From contig NW_022098044.1 of NCBI RefSeq assembly GCF_002288925.2, positions 13,210,216 through 13,274,215 on the forward strand: a stretch of DNA of 64,000 bases, written 5' to 3'. Origin of the DNA: Delphinapterus leucas. Taxonomy: Eukaryota; Chordata; Mammalia; Artiodactyla; Monodontidae. Made by a program: the position numbers and the translations under genes. Under the pieces are notes generated by a model. That model saw nothing but the letters and a program-made list of their open reading frames with translations, did not search any database and was not told the origin of the DNA. Positions 1-11,625 of the stretch are shown piece after piece; the stretch's first letter is position 1, and each line of letters opens with the position of its first letter.

Positions 1-83
1 CATTCAGCTGCTAATTGGTGAAGCTGGGATTTGAACTATGGAGCTCACTCAAGGTTTATACGCTTTTGACCACTGCATCCGCA
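1..83 (-). repeat. MIR SINE fragment
   Basis: The segment reads as the reverse complement of the MIR tRNA-related part: a cagctgctaattgg stretch, then gggatttgaac, then gaccactgcat, in the order expected of a minus-strand MIR. It is cut by the window edge, so its true end lies outside. MIRs are ancient non-autonomous SINEs mobilised by L2 and are now inert. Confidence 0.6.
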
Positions 84-1299
84 TTTCCTTGCTTCATGTT
101 GTAAAACGAAATCTAATTTTATTTGTTTACTATTGGCAAATAAAAATACAAAAAAATATCAAAAATAATTAAATAAATTAATAGAAAAACTTCCGTGGAA
201 TTAGCTCACCAAGTCCTCTCCCTTCCCACCTGAACACATGGTCAGACAACCATTTTAAATGTCTGCAAATTATTGGGTCTCAGAACAACATAAACTCTGA
301 AGTATCTGACATAAAATCTACTGAAAATAATTTATGAAATAACTGATGTAAATTTTAAAGCTATACTAAATATTAAATATCAACAATATAAATTGAGGCC
401 AGGTCTGCAAGGCAAGGTTGTTAGATTTCAGTACTAGAAATTACGCAGATGTGAGTGACTGTCCTTCACTTCTGTGATCATTCAAAGCAATTATTTAAAT
501 ATGAAATTAAGTGGCTGCTCTAACCCAAGAATACACATAGTCAACAGGAGCCAGGCAGCCTTCTATTCATCAGAATAAGCAACGGGAAACATGTGTTAGG
601 GACTTACCTCATAACTCTTTCCCATCACCCTTCCCAAATTTAGCATTTAATTTCCAAAGAAACAACAATGGCAGATCTTTGTGTTTCCAGCTGATTAATT
701 TAGTATTCCCTGGCTAGATTTGAGCCCTGACAAGAAGTATTGCTCACCTCTTCAAGAAGTCCCTGAAAGAATTTAAAGCCCAAATGAGAAGATGCACATT
801 TCTGAGTCATAAGCAGAGGGCATGCAAAGACTGAATTAATGCTTAACTCCCTTCAACCACCCCCATAATCTTTATTAACATCTCCTAAGATACATTAATA
901 ATGACAGCAAATTTATTAATAAATGTATATAAGGCTTATGGTCTTGTGTCTTTGTTTATGGGGAAAAAAACCTAAGTAAATACTTTAAACTATATAAAAT
1001 AGAATTGGAATAAATTCTACCAGGAAGAAAAATAAAATCTTAAATGTTACATCCTTAAAACACAGTCAAGTCTTCAGATCATGTGACTAGAGTTTGAATT
1101 TTTATTAAATTCAGTATTTTAATTTTCTGGTGATCAGGCAAGACCCAGTGCTAAGTACATCACTTGTGCATCTGAAGTTTCAAGACAGATTTTTCCAGAG
1201 ACCCCCTTCTAACCAAATAGCGGCCCCTTAGCAATGTTAATAATAAAAATTTGGGTCACAACTAGTGACCCAGGAGGACCCCAAGAAGCTACCGTTGAA
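84..1299. other. Non-coding AT-rich sequence, no feature recognised
   Basis: I see no reading frame, splice-site pair or repeat family that I can name. Base composition is AT-rich throughout, with short A/T runs. Confidence 0.5.
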
Positions 1300-1525
1300 A
1301 GAAATTTGAACTCAGAGTTGGGAGACGTGAGGTATATTCCCACTTTACCTCCAAGTATCTGTTTGACTCTGGGCAATTAAATCTTTCAGAAATTCTAATT
1401 CTGACACTGTAAAATGAGAGTTATACCTATCTACTGTTGAGTAAATCAAATCAGATAATGCACATGAAAGCACTTTAATGTGAAAGTGCTATATGTTGGG
1501 GAAGAATTATTATTCTTTGTCTCCG
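1300..1525 (+). repeat. MIR SINE
   Basis: The order of landmarks matches a plus-strand MIR: an internal gtttgactctgggcaatt block (consensus ctgtgtgaccttgggcaa), then a gtaaaatgagagttatacct block (consensus gtaaaatggggataata), then the 3' part with gcacatgaaagcactt. Divergence is high, as expected for this age class. Confidence 0.65.
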
Positions 1526-2560
1526 AGCTGCCCTTCAGCTGAATTCACTAGTTAAAAACCTTGGTTAAGTCCAAAAGTAACTTGTTAAAGACTTTTTACA
1601 GACTCCCTAGACTGCCAAATAGGAAGAGTAAATCAAGCTAGAAAATACAATTAAGTAAAGACACACAGACATACACATACACATCGTTCTCCCATTCAGC
1701 CATTCAAGTTAAACAATTTTAATAAGCTATAGAAGTTTTCACTATGTTTTCCCCTACACTATGAATAGAAACAAAATTTTAACCTGTTTTTCTCACATCT
1801 TGACATATTGTGAACTCTTTCCACAGTACCCAGTGTTTTATTTATAACATCATTTTATCAACTGCTTATTAGATCATTTTATGAGAACTATAATACCTTT
1901 CTATGTGTTTATTAATATCATTTTTTAACTTTTACATTATAAATAGTGATGTGACACATTTCATGATACATATAGAAATTTCATGACATCATATGAAATA
2001 TGAATATCCTGTTTGCCCAGGATAGGATCAGTTAACACTTGTTGTCCTACTGTACTTATAGTTTATCCTTTCACTCACAAAAGTATCCAAGTTTGGTCAA
2101 TAAATTATACTGTCACTCTGTCTTGGTGATCCATAATGATTGCCCTTAGAACAACTCCTGAAGGAAGAATTGCTATGCGAAAGATAATAATTAATTAAAC
2201 CTGTTTTCTAAGTAATGTGAAACATATATTCATCTCTGAAAGTGAAGGCATTAAAAATATTCTGGCTCTATATGTAGGTACTGCATATTTTTGGAAGATT
2301 TCAAATACTGCATTTCTGTCACTCCCTATTCTATTCCTACCATGAATTCCATATGTTCTCAACATCGCTAAAAGCCTCAGCAGAAAGAAGTCCAGTCTAA
2401 TGATATCTTGGGATGTACCTCTCCATCATCAAGAAAGATTTTGAGTTAGTCCCTTGAGTCTTAGCCTAGTGTATTTCCAATGTGGCACCATGTTTTCTCT
2501 GCACATGCTGATCCTTCAATCTGAAACATACTTGCCCTCACTCTATTCTGAGAAGCCATT
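1526..2560. other. Non-coding sequence, no feature recognised
   Basis: AT-rich sequence with no convincing gene or nameable repeat. Candidate frames are short and broken. Confidence 0.45.
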
Positions 2561-3317
2561 TTTTGTGGGGTTTTTGTTTGTTTTTATTATTGAAGTATAG
2601 TTGATTTACAATGTTGTGTTAGTTTCTGGTGTACAGCAAAGTAATTCAGTTATATATACACTATATAATATACATATATATATATATTCTTTTTCAGATT
2701 TTCATTATAGTTTACTACAAGATATTGAATATAGTTCCCTGTGCTATATAGTAGGATCTGGTTGTTTACCTATTTTATATATAGTAGTTTGTATCTGTTA
2801 ATCCCCAAATCCTAGTTTATCCCCCCCCTTCCCCTTTGGTAGCCATAAATTTGTTTCCTATGACTGTGAGTCTGCTTCTGTTTTGTAAATAAGTTCATCT
2901 GTATCATTCTTTAGATTCCACACATAAGTGATATTATATGATATTTGTCTTTCTCTCTCTGAATTACTTCACTTAGTATGATAATCTCTAGGTCCATCCG
3001 TGCTGCTGCAAATGGCATTATTTCATTTCTCTTGTGGCTGAGTAACATTCTATTGTAGAAGTATATCACATCTTCTTTATCCATTCATCTGTCAGTGGAC
3101 ATTTAGGTGGCTTCCATGTCTTGGCTATCGTAGTGCTGCTATGAACATCGGTGTGCATGTATCTTTTTGAATGAGTTTTCTCCAGATATATGCCCAGGAG
3201 TGGGATTGCTGGATCATATGGTAACTATTTTTAGTTTTTAAGGAACCTCCCTACTGTTCTCCATATTGGCTGTACCAATGTACATTCGCACCAACAGTGT
3301 AGGATGGTGCCTTTTTC
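2561..3317 (-). mobile_element. 5'-truncated L1 (3' UTR plus end of ORF2)
   Basis: The left end reads as the antisense of an L1 3' UTR (gaagtatagttgatttacaa, then a block on the loss of TATA repeats). From about 2,940 rightward it is antisense ORF2 C-terminus, including ggctgagtaacattctattg and ggctgtaccaatgtacattc. This is the usual 5'-truncated product of target-primed reverse transcription. A short imperfect flanking repeat (agaagc near 2,551 and near 3,319) may be a decayed TSD. It is clearly older than the SINEs in the window, judging by its internal differences from the L1 copy at 50,769-56,940. Confidence 0.85.
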
Positions 3318-4455
3318 AAGAAGCTACTATTGACAAAATTTTTCTCCTCCTCTGCCATGCTGATCTTGAAGGTTGCGCATTCCAGGATTTTAGCTTGGGG
3401 ACAGAAGAAGGCTGTTTAATCTGTATCAGACCTAGATTAAATGAGAAGTAATCCTTTATTCTGTTAAGTCACAGAGATTTTAAGGTTGGTATGCTTCAAC
3501 AGCAAGACTTAATTATCCGGATTAAAATGAATACCAGTTCCAAAACTGTAGTATCATATTACAAAAGCTTGATGTATGCGGCATTGGATAAGGGCATGAA
3601 CAGTAAGCTATGAAGAACGTGGTACTGGAGGCTGAAAAGATGATCCATGTTTAGCAATGAAAACAGTGAGAACAGATGTAGTATGCTTGTAATATGCTAG
3701 GGAAAAATTTTTAAATAACTATTATTAGTGATATATTAGCTACTACTCTGGATTTAGGAAGGTCTTACAAGAAAGAGATGAGCTGAATAAATTAGCCTGT
3801 GTACAAGCAGAAGTGAATTGGAATGAAACAAAAAGAGTCTGGAAATTTGGGGCCTTGCAGGGCTGGAAATCTGTTTCTGAAGCCCAAACTGTAAGAGAAG
3901 AAATCTGACAAGGCTTTGAATAACAAATGTCCAGAATAACCTCGTAGAAGGATAAAGTGATTCGGGGCAAAGATCAGATTGAGTCTGAGAGCTTTAAGGT
4001 AGTTTTAATTAAGCTGAGAGAATTGTGAGGGCAAAAACAAGGAGTAATATAATGGCTCTAATGTATAATATCTCTGAAGCTATCAGGGCACAATGACTAG
4101 CACGTGGAGCTGAGTGAAAGTCAATGAATCAGAATCCAGCTAAGTCTTCAAGGGAATGAACCTAAGAAGCCACAAGACTGCAAAACGTCCTTGTCTGAAA
4201 TTTTAATCAATTCTAGGATGTCTGATGACACCCTCAGAGAGCAGAGCCGGGGAATAGAGAGGAAGTGGACAAATGAGCCCTTCCAGAGAGCATGTGCATG
4301 GTCTGATCTAGAACTCTACTCCATCTGGGGTTAAAACATCTCACAGTTTTACAAGCAGAATCACTACGATCAGTATCTGCTACCACCCTCACCTTCCCTT
4401 TTCCAAGTGGGAGTGTTCACTACAGTCATCCTATTCTGGCTACACCATTGTGTTC
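3318..4455. other. Unassigned sequence, possibly ancient repeat internal region
   Basis: There is no intact gene. The plus strand has the look of a decayed coding or retroelement internal region (recurrent lysine- and glutamate-type codons, many scattered stops) but no motif I can name. It lies just left of an LTR-like block (4,585-5,320), so an ERVL-type internal remnant is one possibility. This is inference only. Confidence 0.25.
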
Positions 4456-4460
4456 CTAGT

Positions 4461-4494
4461 GAGTGTGTGTGTGTGTGTGTCTGTGTGTGTGTGT
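4461..4494. repeat. (TG)n microsatellite
   Basis: Seventeen dinucleotide steps of TG with one CT interruption near the middle. Dinucleotide tracts of this length are commonly polymorphic. Confidence 0.9.
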
Positions 4495-4584
4495 TTAGTG
4501 GGGAGGGGCTTAAGGAGGAATGTAGAATTTATTTCCCAATTCTCTGGACCCAGAGATGATACTGTTGTCTTAATAAAGAGATTA

Positions 4585-5320
4585 TGGTACATTGCCTAGT
4601 TTGAGTTCGACATTTGTGCTGTTTATCAGTCTATTGCCTCACAGTTCCAATTCACCCTTTTTGACTGTCCTGTGAAAATGGAGCTGCACTCTTAACTATT
4701 TTCCCTTCACCAGCCTGCACCGATGCAGCACAGGGCAATGGAGAGAGATTCCAGGAGAAGAACGGGTCTGCTCCCTGCTTCTGCTGTGCTCTTGAGGCAT
4801 GCTCCCACAGTGCCTGAGGCTTCACCATCGTGAGGTTCCTGCAGTGCATGGTGGCCTGCAGCTCCTTGAGGCCAGCAAGTTGCTTGGCATCCCCTCTGTG
4901 AGCATATTGCAGTGGAGTGCCTCCAGTGAGACATCTCTTTGAGAATACCTTTTCTAGAGGACAGTTTTCCAGCGAATTCCAGAGGGTAGATTTCCAGTAA
5001 GGTCTCCCAGCATGGCACCACAGTGACTTCTCTGCCATCAGAGAGCAATGCAATGAATCTCCAACCGTGTTGGATCTCAGCCCTGGCCACTTGGGGTGGG
5101 GAGTGGACACCATATAAGGCTCCTCCTTGGCTGTGATATCTCAGCCCCAAGCCCTGACTTCTCCTTATATCTTCTGTTCCCATATTCTTTAGAGTTCTCT
5201 TGACTTCTAACTAGCGAATTTCTTGTTAATCTAATCCCCTCTTACAGTGGATAGTTCTTTACATTAAAGTTTCCCTGTTATGATTACCATGTGGTTTCTT
5301 TCCCTTGATTGGACCAGACA
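4585..5320. other. LTR-like or other repeat-like block with overlapping antisense frames
   Basis: The block is more GC-rich than its flanks and holds two long overlapping minus-strand frames (4,652-5,113, 153 codons; 4,707-5,183, 158 codons). Neither shows a domain I recognise. The plus-strand end, with a 'gtttctttcccttgattggacc' type motif broken over 5,290-5,312, resembles the ends of mammalian LTRs. A solo LTR or other ancient repeat is more likely than a host gene, because no splice signals or homologous protein come to mind. Confidence 0.3.
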
Positions 5321-5499
5321 ATACAATGCATTGAACTCTGGGTTGTTGTCTCCCTTGGGAGGGGTAAATATATTCCACACCTGGGAGAAGGGAACATCCA
5401 GTTACTTAGTGACCAGATGGACTTACTGTGGTGAAGAGTTTGTGCTCCTCAAATATATCTTGGAACCCTATGTTTCCCAATCTTCTTTGCAGGTAGGTT

Positions 5500-5690
5500 A
5501 TTTAGCACCTTGTTTTTCACTCCATATCATAGCACTTGTGACACCAAAGAATGGGGATTATCAACTGACTTTCTCTTATATGTACAATCCCTGAAGGCAG
5601 GGACTAAAGCTTACTGGTCATTATTGTACTCCAGGCGCCCAGCATAGAAACCACACTTAATAAGTATCTGTTGATAAAATGACCTACTCC
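5500..5690 (+). repeat. L2 LINE 3' end
   Basis: The order 'ccctgaaggcagggactaaa', then 'cccagcatagaaaccacact', then 'taataagtatctgttgata' matches the L2 3' terminus (gcagggactgtgtctt, cccagcgcctagcacagt, caataaatgtttgttgaa). Only the 3' part is present. Confidence 0.65.
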
Positions 5691-5714
5691 TCGCTCAAAT
5701 AGGTTAGGTTTCTC

Positions 5715-5935
5715 GGATACTTACTGTGTATCAGGTACTATTCTAAATGCTTTGATAAATCATCTCAGCTAAAACAACAACCCTATGAGGTCTACATTAC
5801 TATTATCCCCACTTCACATATCAACAAGTTAAGAAACTCTGAGAGGTTAAGTAAGTTTCTCTAAAGAAAAATGCATTTCAGAACAAGAAAGACCAAATCC
5901 AAAGCCCTCCATTAAAATGCTGCACCTACTCTCTC
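5715..5935 (-). repeat. MIR SINE
   Basis: Antisense MIR order is clear: 'cttactgtgtatcaggtact', 'caaccctatgaggtctac', 'tattatccccacttcacata', then 'gagaggttaagtaagtttct'. This corresponds to the reverse complement of the MIR core and its tRNA-related half. Confidence 0.75.
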
Positions 5936-6952
5936 CCCATGGCCATCAGGATTCAGCCTGAATGACCAGTGCATTTGGTCGGCTTTATTCCTTGTTCTGG
6001 GCTTCGGTTTGTTCCCCACTTAGGTAGAGATAGGTGCTTACTAAAAGCATTGAGGCCACACATCTGCAGGGAGACACTAAATAAGGCTTGAGGGGAGAAA
6101 TAAGTTCATAGAAAGGCTATGTAGAAATGCAAACAGGAGAATTGTGTGTCAGAAGTGGCAAGAAGCAAGAGCAAGATGGAAAGAGAGAGGTATAAGGGAT
6201 GGCACAAGGAGTGGGGTTTACAACCCGGCTCTTTATAGCAGAACAATGCTGGAGTTCCTCTTTTGCATGAAAATGACTCATGCCGTAAGGTCCTGAGGGA
6301 AGACAGATTTTCTGTTTTGTTTTGTTTTGTTTTAGTGCAGTTCCCTAGAAAAATGAATCCAAATCAGTGTAGAAGCTCAGTCTTCCTCCTTGGGTCTGTT
6401 CATCTCTCCCAGGGACAGAGTCTGCTTTTATATGGCCTGACCTGAGCAGTCACAGTATCCCTAAAAGGCTTTGTGGTGCTTCAACTTTGATCTCCACCCA
6501 TCCGGAGAACTCCAGCAGCTGCTTCAAGACTTCACATCTCCTTGCCCAAATCCCCACATGGTGATAATCACTCGGATCAATCTCAATTTTGTTATGCACC
6601 TTAGACTAGGTATTTGCAATTGCTGAGTCTCCCTCCAGAGATATGGAACGGTCCCTTCCCTTTCCACCATATTAATAGTTAGAAAAGGTTTGGCTGTCTG
6701 TAATATAAAATCTGATTACAGAGGCTTTCAAAAACAAGGCTTTGCTTTCCTTCCACAACAATAGCAGACGTAGGCAATTACAATGATTTCAGTGACTCGG
6801 CCGTTGTAGGTCTAGTGTCTCTGCCATTCTTATAGCCTTCCTCTTCTGATCACAGGAACGCTGCTGCAGCTCCAGCCATCATATCTGAGTGTAAGACAGG
6901 AATTCTATGGAAGGAGGAAGAGGTATTGGCAGCCACATCCATTTTTGTTAAT
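5936..6952. other. Non-coding sequence with a short (TTTTG)n run
   Basis: No gene is supported. A pentanucleotide TTTTG run of about four units lies at 6,313-6,333. The rest is unique-looking sequence. Confidence 0.45.
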
Positions 6953-6964
6953 CAGGAAAGCAAG

Positions 6965-7158
6965 ATTTTTTTTTTTTTTTTTTGCGGTACGTGGGCCTCT
7001 CCCGTTGCAGAGCACAGGCTCCTGATGCGCAGGCTCAGCAGCCATGGCTCATGGGCCCAGCTGCTTCGCGGCATGTGGGATCTTCCCGGACTGGGGCACG
7101 AACCCACGTCCCCTGCATCAGCAGGCGGACTCTCAACCACTGCGCCACCACAGAAGCC
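6965..7158 (-). mobile_element. Cetacean CHR-type SINE, short subfamily
   Basis: The left end is a T run (the antisense poly-A tail). It is followed by the antisense body with gcagagcacaggctcc, catgtgggatcttcccgg and finally ccaccacagaagccc, the complement of the tRNA-derived 5' head. A perfect 12-bp TSD (CAGGAAAGCAAG) lies at 6,953-6,964 and 7,159-7,170, so both ends of the insertion are defined. Several frames read through this element on both strands, but they are by-products of its GC-rich composition. Confidence 0.95.
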
Positions 7159-7170
7159 CAGGAAAGCAAG

Positions 7171-7920
7171 CATTTTATACACCACCTCTTTCCACCCCCT
7201 TCCCAGCAGACTTCCACTTCAATTTTATTGACCAGATCTGGGTTGCAAGTCTTCCCATAGATGCTGGGAAATTGGGAATCAGGTTTATCGGGATTGTCTT
7301 TGAATAAACTTGCCCTTAGTTGGCACCCCCCAAAAGTTGAGTTTCTCAGAGCAAGGAATGCGGGGAGACTAAATACTTCCTGGGCAATGGACTGAATTGG
7401 CCACACCTCCTGATTAATTTAATTCATCAGACCCTACCCTGCCTCTTTTTGCTCTGCAGCCTCCCATCTTGAAATTTGTCCTTGAGGTCCCTGGATGCTT
7501 TGGTTTTGTGTCCAGGGACCAGGCTGTAGAAGGAATGACCCCCCCCATCCCCCATGGAGCTGTGTGACAGGTAGTAGATGGCATGCGATACTTCACAGGT
7601 TGAAAGAAAAATGTTAATAGTCTGCTAACATTCCTCCTATACTTATATGAAAGTGCTGGCACAAAGCCTAGCATTCGGTATGATGCTGAGTCTGGATTCC
7701 TTGGACGTCCAGATCAGAGAGCTTGCCAGAATGCACCAGATAATGGCCAGTTTGCCACGAGAATAAAGGTGTCTAGAATTTCCGCCCCCTAATACAAGGC
7801 TTGGCACACAGTGAGGACTTTGCTGCTTCTTTTTTTCTATTTTTTTTTCTTTTTTGTCATTTTTTAAAACCAGTTATTCTGTTTACAGTTTGGAAAGTCC
7901 CGTGTTGTCCTTTCAGAAGC
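7171..7920. other. Non-coding sequence, no gene seen
   Basis: No feature beyond a run of seven C near 7,538 and T-rich sequence at 7,829-7,866. Confidence 0.4.
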
Positions 7921-8125
7921 ACTTGTTGACAGAGCGGAGCTACAGCGAGGGTGGCTGAGATGCTCTGGATTAATCAGTGTGGCAGGAGCCCGAGGCGGGA
8001 GCACCTGCTCAGCGGAGCGGTGGACATTCAGACGCATCCATCACCATCCATCACCGCTTCCGCCTGCTCAGCAGTCTTCCCACCACCTTCCGCCAGCCGG
8101 TGGCCAGGGCTCTTCAAATGCCTAA
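7921..8125. other. CpG-dense patch, possible regulatory element or untranslated exon
   Basis: By eye I count about eleven CpG dinucleotides in the ~190 bases from 7,930, while most flanking DNA has almost none. The patch is not a copy of the CHR SINE or of any L1 part seen here. In a CpG-depleted genome, retained CpGs suggest germline hypomethylation or selection. I see no open frame I would call coding. Confidence 0.35.
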
Positions 8126-9299
8126 AAGGACAGGACCTGATGCTGCTTTAGTCAAGTCTCTTTCTGAGCTTCCTGTCGCTGCAGTTGGGACTCTTTTGTT
8201 TATATTTGTAACCTAAGTGGATGTGACACGGGAGTCACCAAAGGGGAATAAATCTGGAACACTGAAATGCCTTTTAACAGTCACATTTCTGATCATACCT
8301 CCCTTTTAAAACCCACATAAAATCATCGCCGTAAGTTCTTCTGCTTTCTGGTCTCCGTGTGGCTCCCTCTGCAATCCCACAGCACGACAGGAACAAGATT
8401 TCATTTTCAGTCAGACCTGACGCCGGGCTAAACACAAACAGGCGCTCTTCGTGTTTCCATAAACTCTCTTTTTACTGAGCTGTCCATGGAGCATTGGCAA
8501 CTCAGAAACGTGGTCCGGTTACAGAGCACTGTGCTGGCGCGATGGGGTGCTGTGGCCACAGCAATTTTAGAGAAGAGAGAGTAACAGAAGGAGGCGGTCC
8601 ACCCCAGCTGGCCCCTGGAAGAGTTCACTGTCTCTGCTACCAGGCTTATGGTAGCAGCCGAGAAGTTTCTGCCATCAGCTAGCTTGCCTCCAGGCCAAGA
8701 ATGTGCCTTGCTCTCTCTGCCTTCTCCTGAGCCATGCCTTTCTCTGAGCAGATCCGCTGTCTTACAGCACAGCCGATGGATTCAAGCGTACACGTAAATT
8801 TAATGTCGCATGTCCAAGCACATTCTCCCCCGAGGTAACTCACAGCATCCGCGTTATTGTCTAAGCCAAGTAACTTCTAAAACACTGCAAGACCCTCTAA
8901 TTCCTCTCTGGTGTCACAAAAGACGTGAGGAGGGGGCTCAGTGGACAAAAGGATAGGATGGAGGGGACTGGAAAGTGGGAAGGGAGAGGAGTCCGGGAGA
9001 AAGCCAGCTGAGTTCATTTTCACACCCATAATAAAGAAATCTTTTTCAGCCTGGAGGATTACAAAATAGGGCAAGACCAATGTGACCCAGGTTGCAGTGC
9101 AAATGTATTCTATGCCTTTTATATTTTAACTTAAACCCTATGTTTGTCCAGTTTATTATAACACAAGCTTGGGAAATGTGGTCGGTTGTATGCAAGGGAA
9201 GAACTGTCCAGAATATTGGAGTACATTTTATTCTTCCAGCCACAATTTTCTCAAACACAGTGTTTTAAAAGTATTTATTAATTTGGTAGGGTTTACTTT
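8126..9299. other. Non-coding sequence with moderate CpG content to about 8,640
   Basis: CpG dinucleotides remain more frequent than average between 8,320 and 8,640, then fall away. I found no gene, terminator-like polyadenylation cluster or named repeat. Confidence 0.4.
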
Positions 9300-9535
9300 G
9301 GTTGTCTGTGAAAGCAGAAACATTATTATTTCCTTCATTTTGTACCTAGTACCCAGCAAACAGCAATAACAACCACTAACACTATCGAACACTTATTGTG
9401 GGTCACCTATGAGACATGCAGTGCTTTAAGTACTGTATTAACTGGTTCCAGGGGCTGTAATCTTACCCACTACACTATATTGACCCCATACCTTATAGAT
9501 ATAACATAGTAGGCACTCAACAAATATTTATTTTA
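9300..9535 (+). repeat. L2 LINE 3' end, interrupted by a MIR
   Basis: The left part 'tttgtacctagtacccagca' and the right part 'catagtaggcactcaacaaa' are consecutive pieces of an L2 3' end. They are separated by an antisense MIR fragment (about 9,365-9,475). The MIR therefore landed in an existing L2. Confidence 0.55.
9365..9475 (-). repeat. MIR fragment nested in L2
   Basis: Antisense MIR 3' end: 'gaacacttattgtgggtcac' followed by 'gtgctttaagtactgtatta' matches the reverse complement of the MIR 3' region. Confidence 0.55.
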
Positions 9536-9694
9536 GCTATGCACGACTTAAGGGGGCAAATTCCAAGAACTTTTGGGGGTAGTTTGCTTCTGTTTCCCTT
9601 CTTTTTACCTATGTATAGCTTAACCCGGAGGAACATGTAGTAGAAGGAGAGAAAACCCATTAAAAGCACAGAACACACCAGCTGCTTCATTCTT

Positions 9695-9716
9695 CCCCCC
9701 CCCCCCCCCCCGCCCC
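9695..9716. repeat. Poly-C tract
   Basis: Seventeen consecutive C, one G, then four C. The exact length is prone to sequencing and assembly error. Confidence 0.9.
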
Positions 9717-9719
9717 ACC

Positions 9720-10159
9720 ACCACCACTCTGGTCAATTAGAGGAGTCACACACTCTGGTCTATTGTCCTAAACGGATGACACCCAAAACTTGCTTATTCT
9801 TGGCCAACGACGAGGTATTCGAGGGTTTTTTTTTTTCTTGTTTTTCCTATTTTAACGGCTTTCTGGACACTTAGAGAAAGGTAATCAACAATAAATCATG
9901 TGACGTCTCCACTTTGCCACTGGAAGCATTTGGTTAATAGCACTCCCAGCCTGCAGACACATTCTGCAGGTTTATCAGAACATGAGTCTCCTCGGAGAGG
10001 TGAATTCGCTTCTCCCTCTCATTAGCTCACAGCAGCTTTTGGTTGCACTTCATATTTCTGAACCTTAAGTACAAATTTGAAAAGACAATGATGAAAAACA
10101 CTCTATTAAAAAGATAGAGCAGGAAAACAGTGCTGTCTGATGACCGTATTATTGTTTCT
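9720..10159. other. Non-coding sequence, no feature recognised
   Basis: Nothing beyond a T run at about 9,826 is apparent. Confidence 0.4.
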
Positions 10160-10335
10160 GTGACTGAGATTCATCATAGAATCTACAGACGAAGGACACT
10201 GGAAATGATCTTGCCCAACTTGCTGGATTTTTAGATCAAGAAATTTAAGTCAGGCCATAGAATTTGCTTTGACAGTTAAAACTGAGGTCTCCTGATGTTC
10301 AAACCAGAGTTCTTTCCAATGTATCAGTTCCTAGG
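10160..10335 (-). repeat. MIR-like core-SINE fragment
   Basis: The arrangement 'gatcttgcccaacttgct', 'tagatcaagaaatttaagtc', 'ctgaggtctcctgatgttca' fits an antisense MIR/MIR3-type element (consensus gatgaggaaactgaggc and aacccaggtctcctgac). Subfamily is uncertain. Confidence 0.45.
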
Positions 10336-11434
10336 GTAAGGGAGACTGTGCTATATGAATTGCATAAAGTAAGCGGGATTACAATGAAACAGTATTAAGG
10401 AAAGAACTCAGGAATGGGAGGAATAGAGCTGCTCTTTAAAGGAACCAGATATACAGATGCAGTGAAAAAAAAACACAGCTGCCTGGCAAGAACATTATGA
10501 TTGAGGAAAGGCGACCCTTAAGGTCATGCTCAGAGACCAATTTGAAGACCAGTTATGAGCTAGTCTGTGGAAAGTCTCAAATACCAGAATTAAAGGTAAT
10601 GCTGTATTGTTGATAATTCTATTATTATTCATTCAATTGCATTCACAAATTATGCCTCAATATTTAGAAGACTGATTCAAACTTGGTCTTAAAAAAAATC
10701 ACCATGGAGACCATAGCTGACTAACAATTTCGTTTCCACCAGGAATTCTCTCTTAGTCAAGCCCAGAGCACCTAAATACTGGCTAAAAAAAAATCTTCCT
10801 GTCAGAAAGAAGATCAGTCTGGATTCATGTAACTAGACTCCAAAAGGTTAATTTCTGTCTTCAGCAAAACCTTCATGAAGGGCCATTATATGGTGAACAG
10901 TGGAACAGAAGAATGGGGAGTGTGCAGGGTTGATGTCATTGCAAAGCAATTTGGGGAGAAAACACAACACTCAGGCCCAGCCCCTGAAAAGCAGTCCTAC
11001 CCTTGCTACATGGGGTGGACTATATGTGACCTAATTGATTGTTTTTCTCTAAAGACTTGTGATTTGATTTATTCTCAGGAATTCTCTTTCCTAACAATTC
11101 TCTGGCCTCTACTCTCAAGCAAATCTACACAGCAAGAAGGAAAGGGGCGCTTTTCCATAAACCCTTTTCACATGGGCCCTATACACCGTCCAATCAGCTC
11201 CCTGTTCACACAGCCATCCATTTCAGAACCTGGAAGATCTGGACTGCTGTTGACATTAATCAAATGATTTGGTAATGGCCAAATATCTCCTACCCACTTT
11301 TAAATGTGTCAACAGAGCCTAAAGTTAACTGTTGGTTCTGTTCTTGCTGTAACACCATGTTTAGAAAATTGCTTGGTTGTTTATAGGCATGTTAGGGAAA
11401 TTCACATGATACATTAGCAGTAGTGGATATAAAA
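10336..11434. other. Non-coding sequence, no gene supported
   Basis: A 130-codon frame (10,875-11,267, +) has no recognisable domain, splice context or codon bias, so I treat it as chance. Confidence 0.4.
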
Positions 11435-11625
11435 GGGATCTTAAGGGGAGTGTGTTGGAAGGAGCTTTGAACTAGGTCTTGGGAAACATGGGTGTGAGTC
11501 CTATTTCTTGCTAGCTCAGTGGCCTCAGGACTCATCTTCTTTAACCTCACTTTCTCCATCAGTAAAGTATACAAGCTAGATAAGACTTATTTTAAATTCC
11601 TTCCAGCTTTATAATTCTATGATTC
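11435..11625 (+). repeat. MIR SINE
   Basis: Landmarks 'ggtgtgagtcctatttcttg', 'gctagctcagtggcctcagg', 'cctcactttctccatcagta' match a divergent plus-strand MIR. Confidence 0.55.

Noticed and set aside
6926..7406. Several overlapping frames on both strands
   Set aside because: They are readings of the GC-rich CHR SINE. Matching frames appear at 33,739-34,099, 39,800-40,231 and 55,576-56,036, where other copies of the SINE lie.
10875..11267. 130-codon plus-strand frame
   Set aside because: No family resemblance and no regulatory or splice context.
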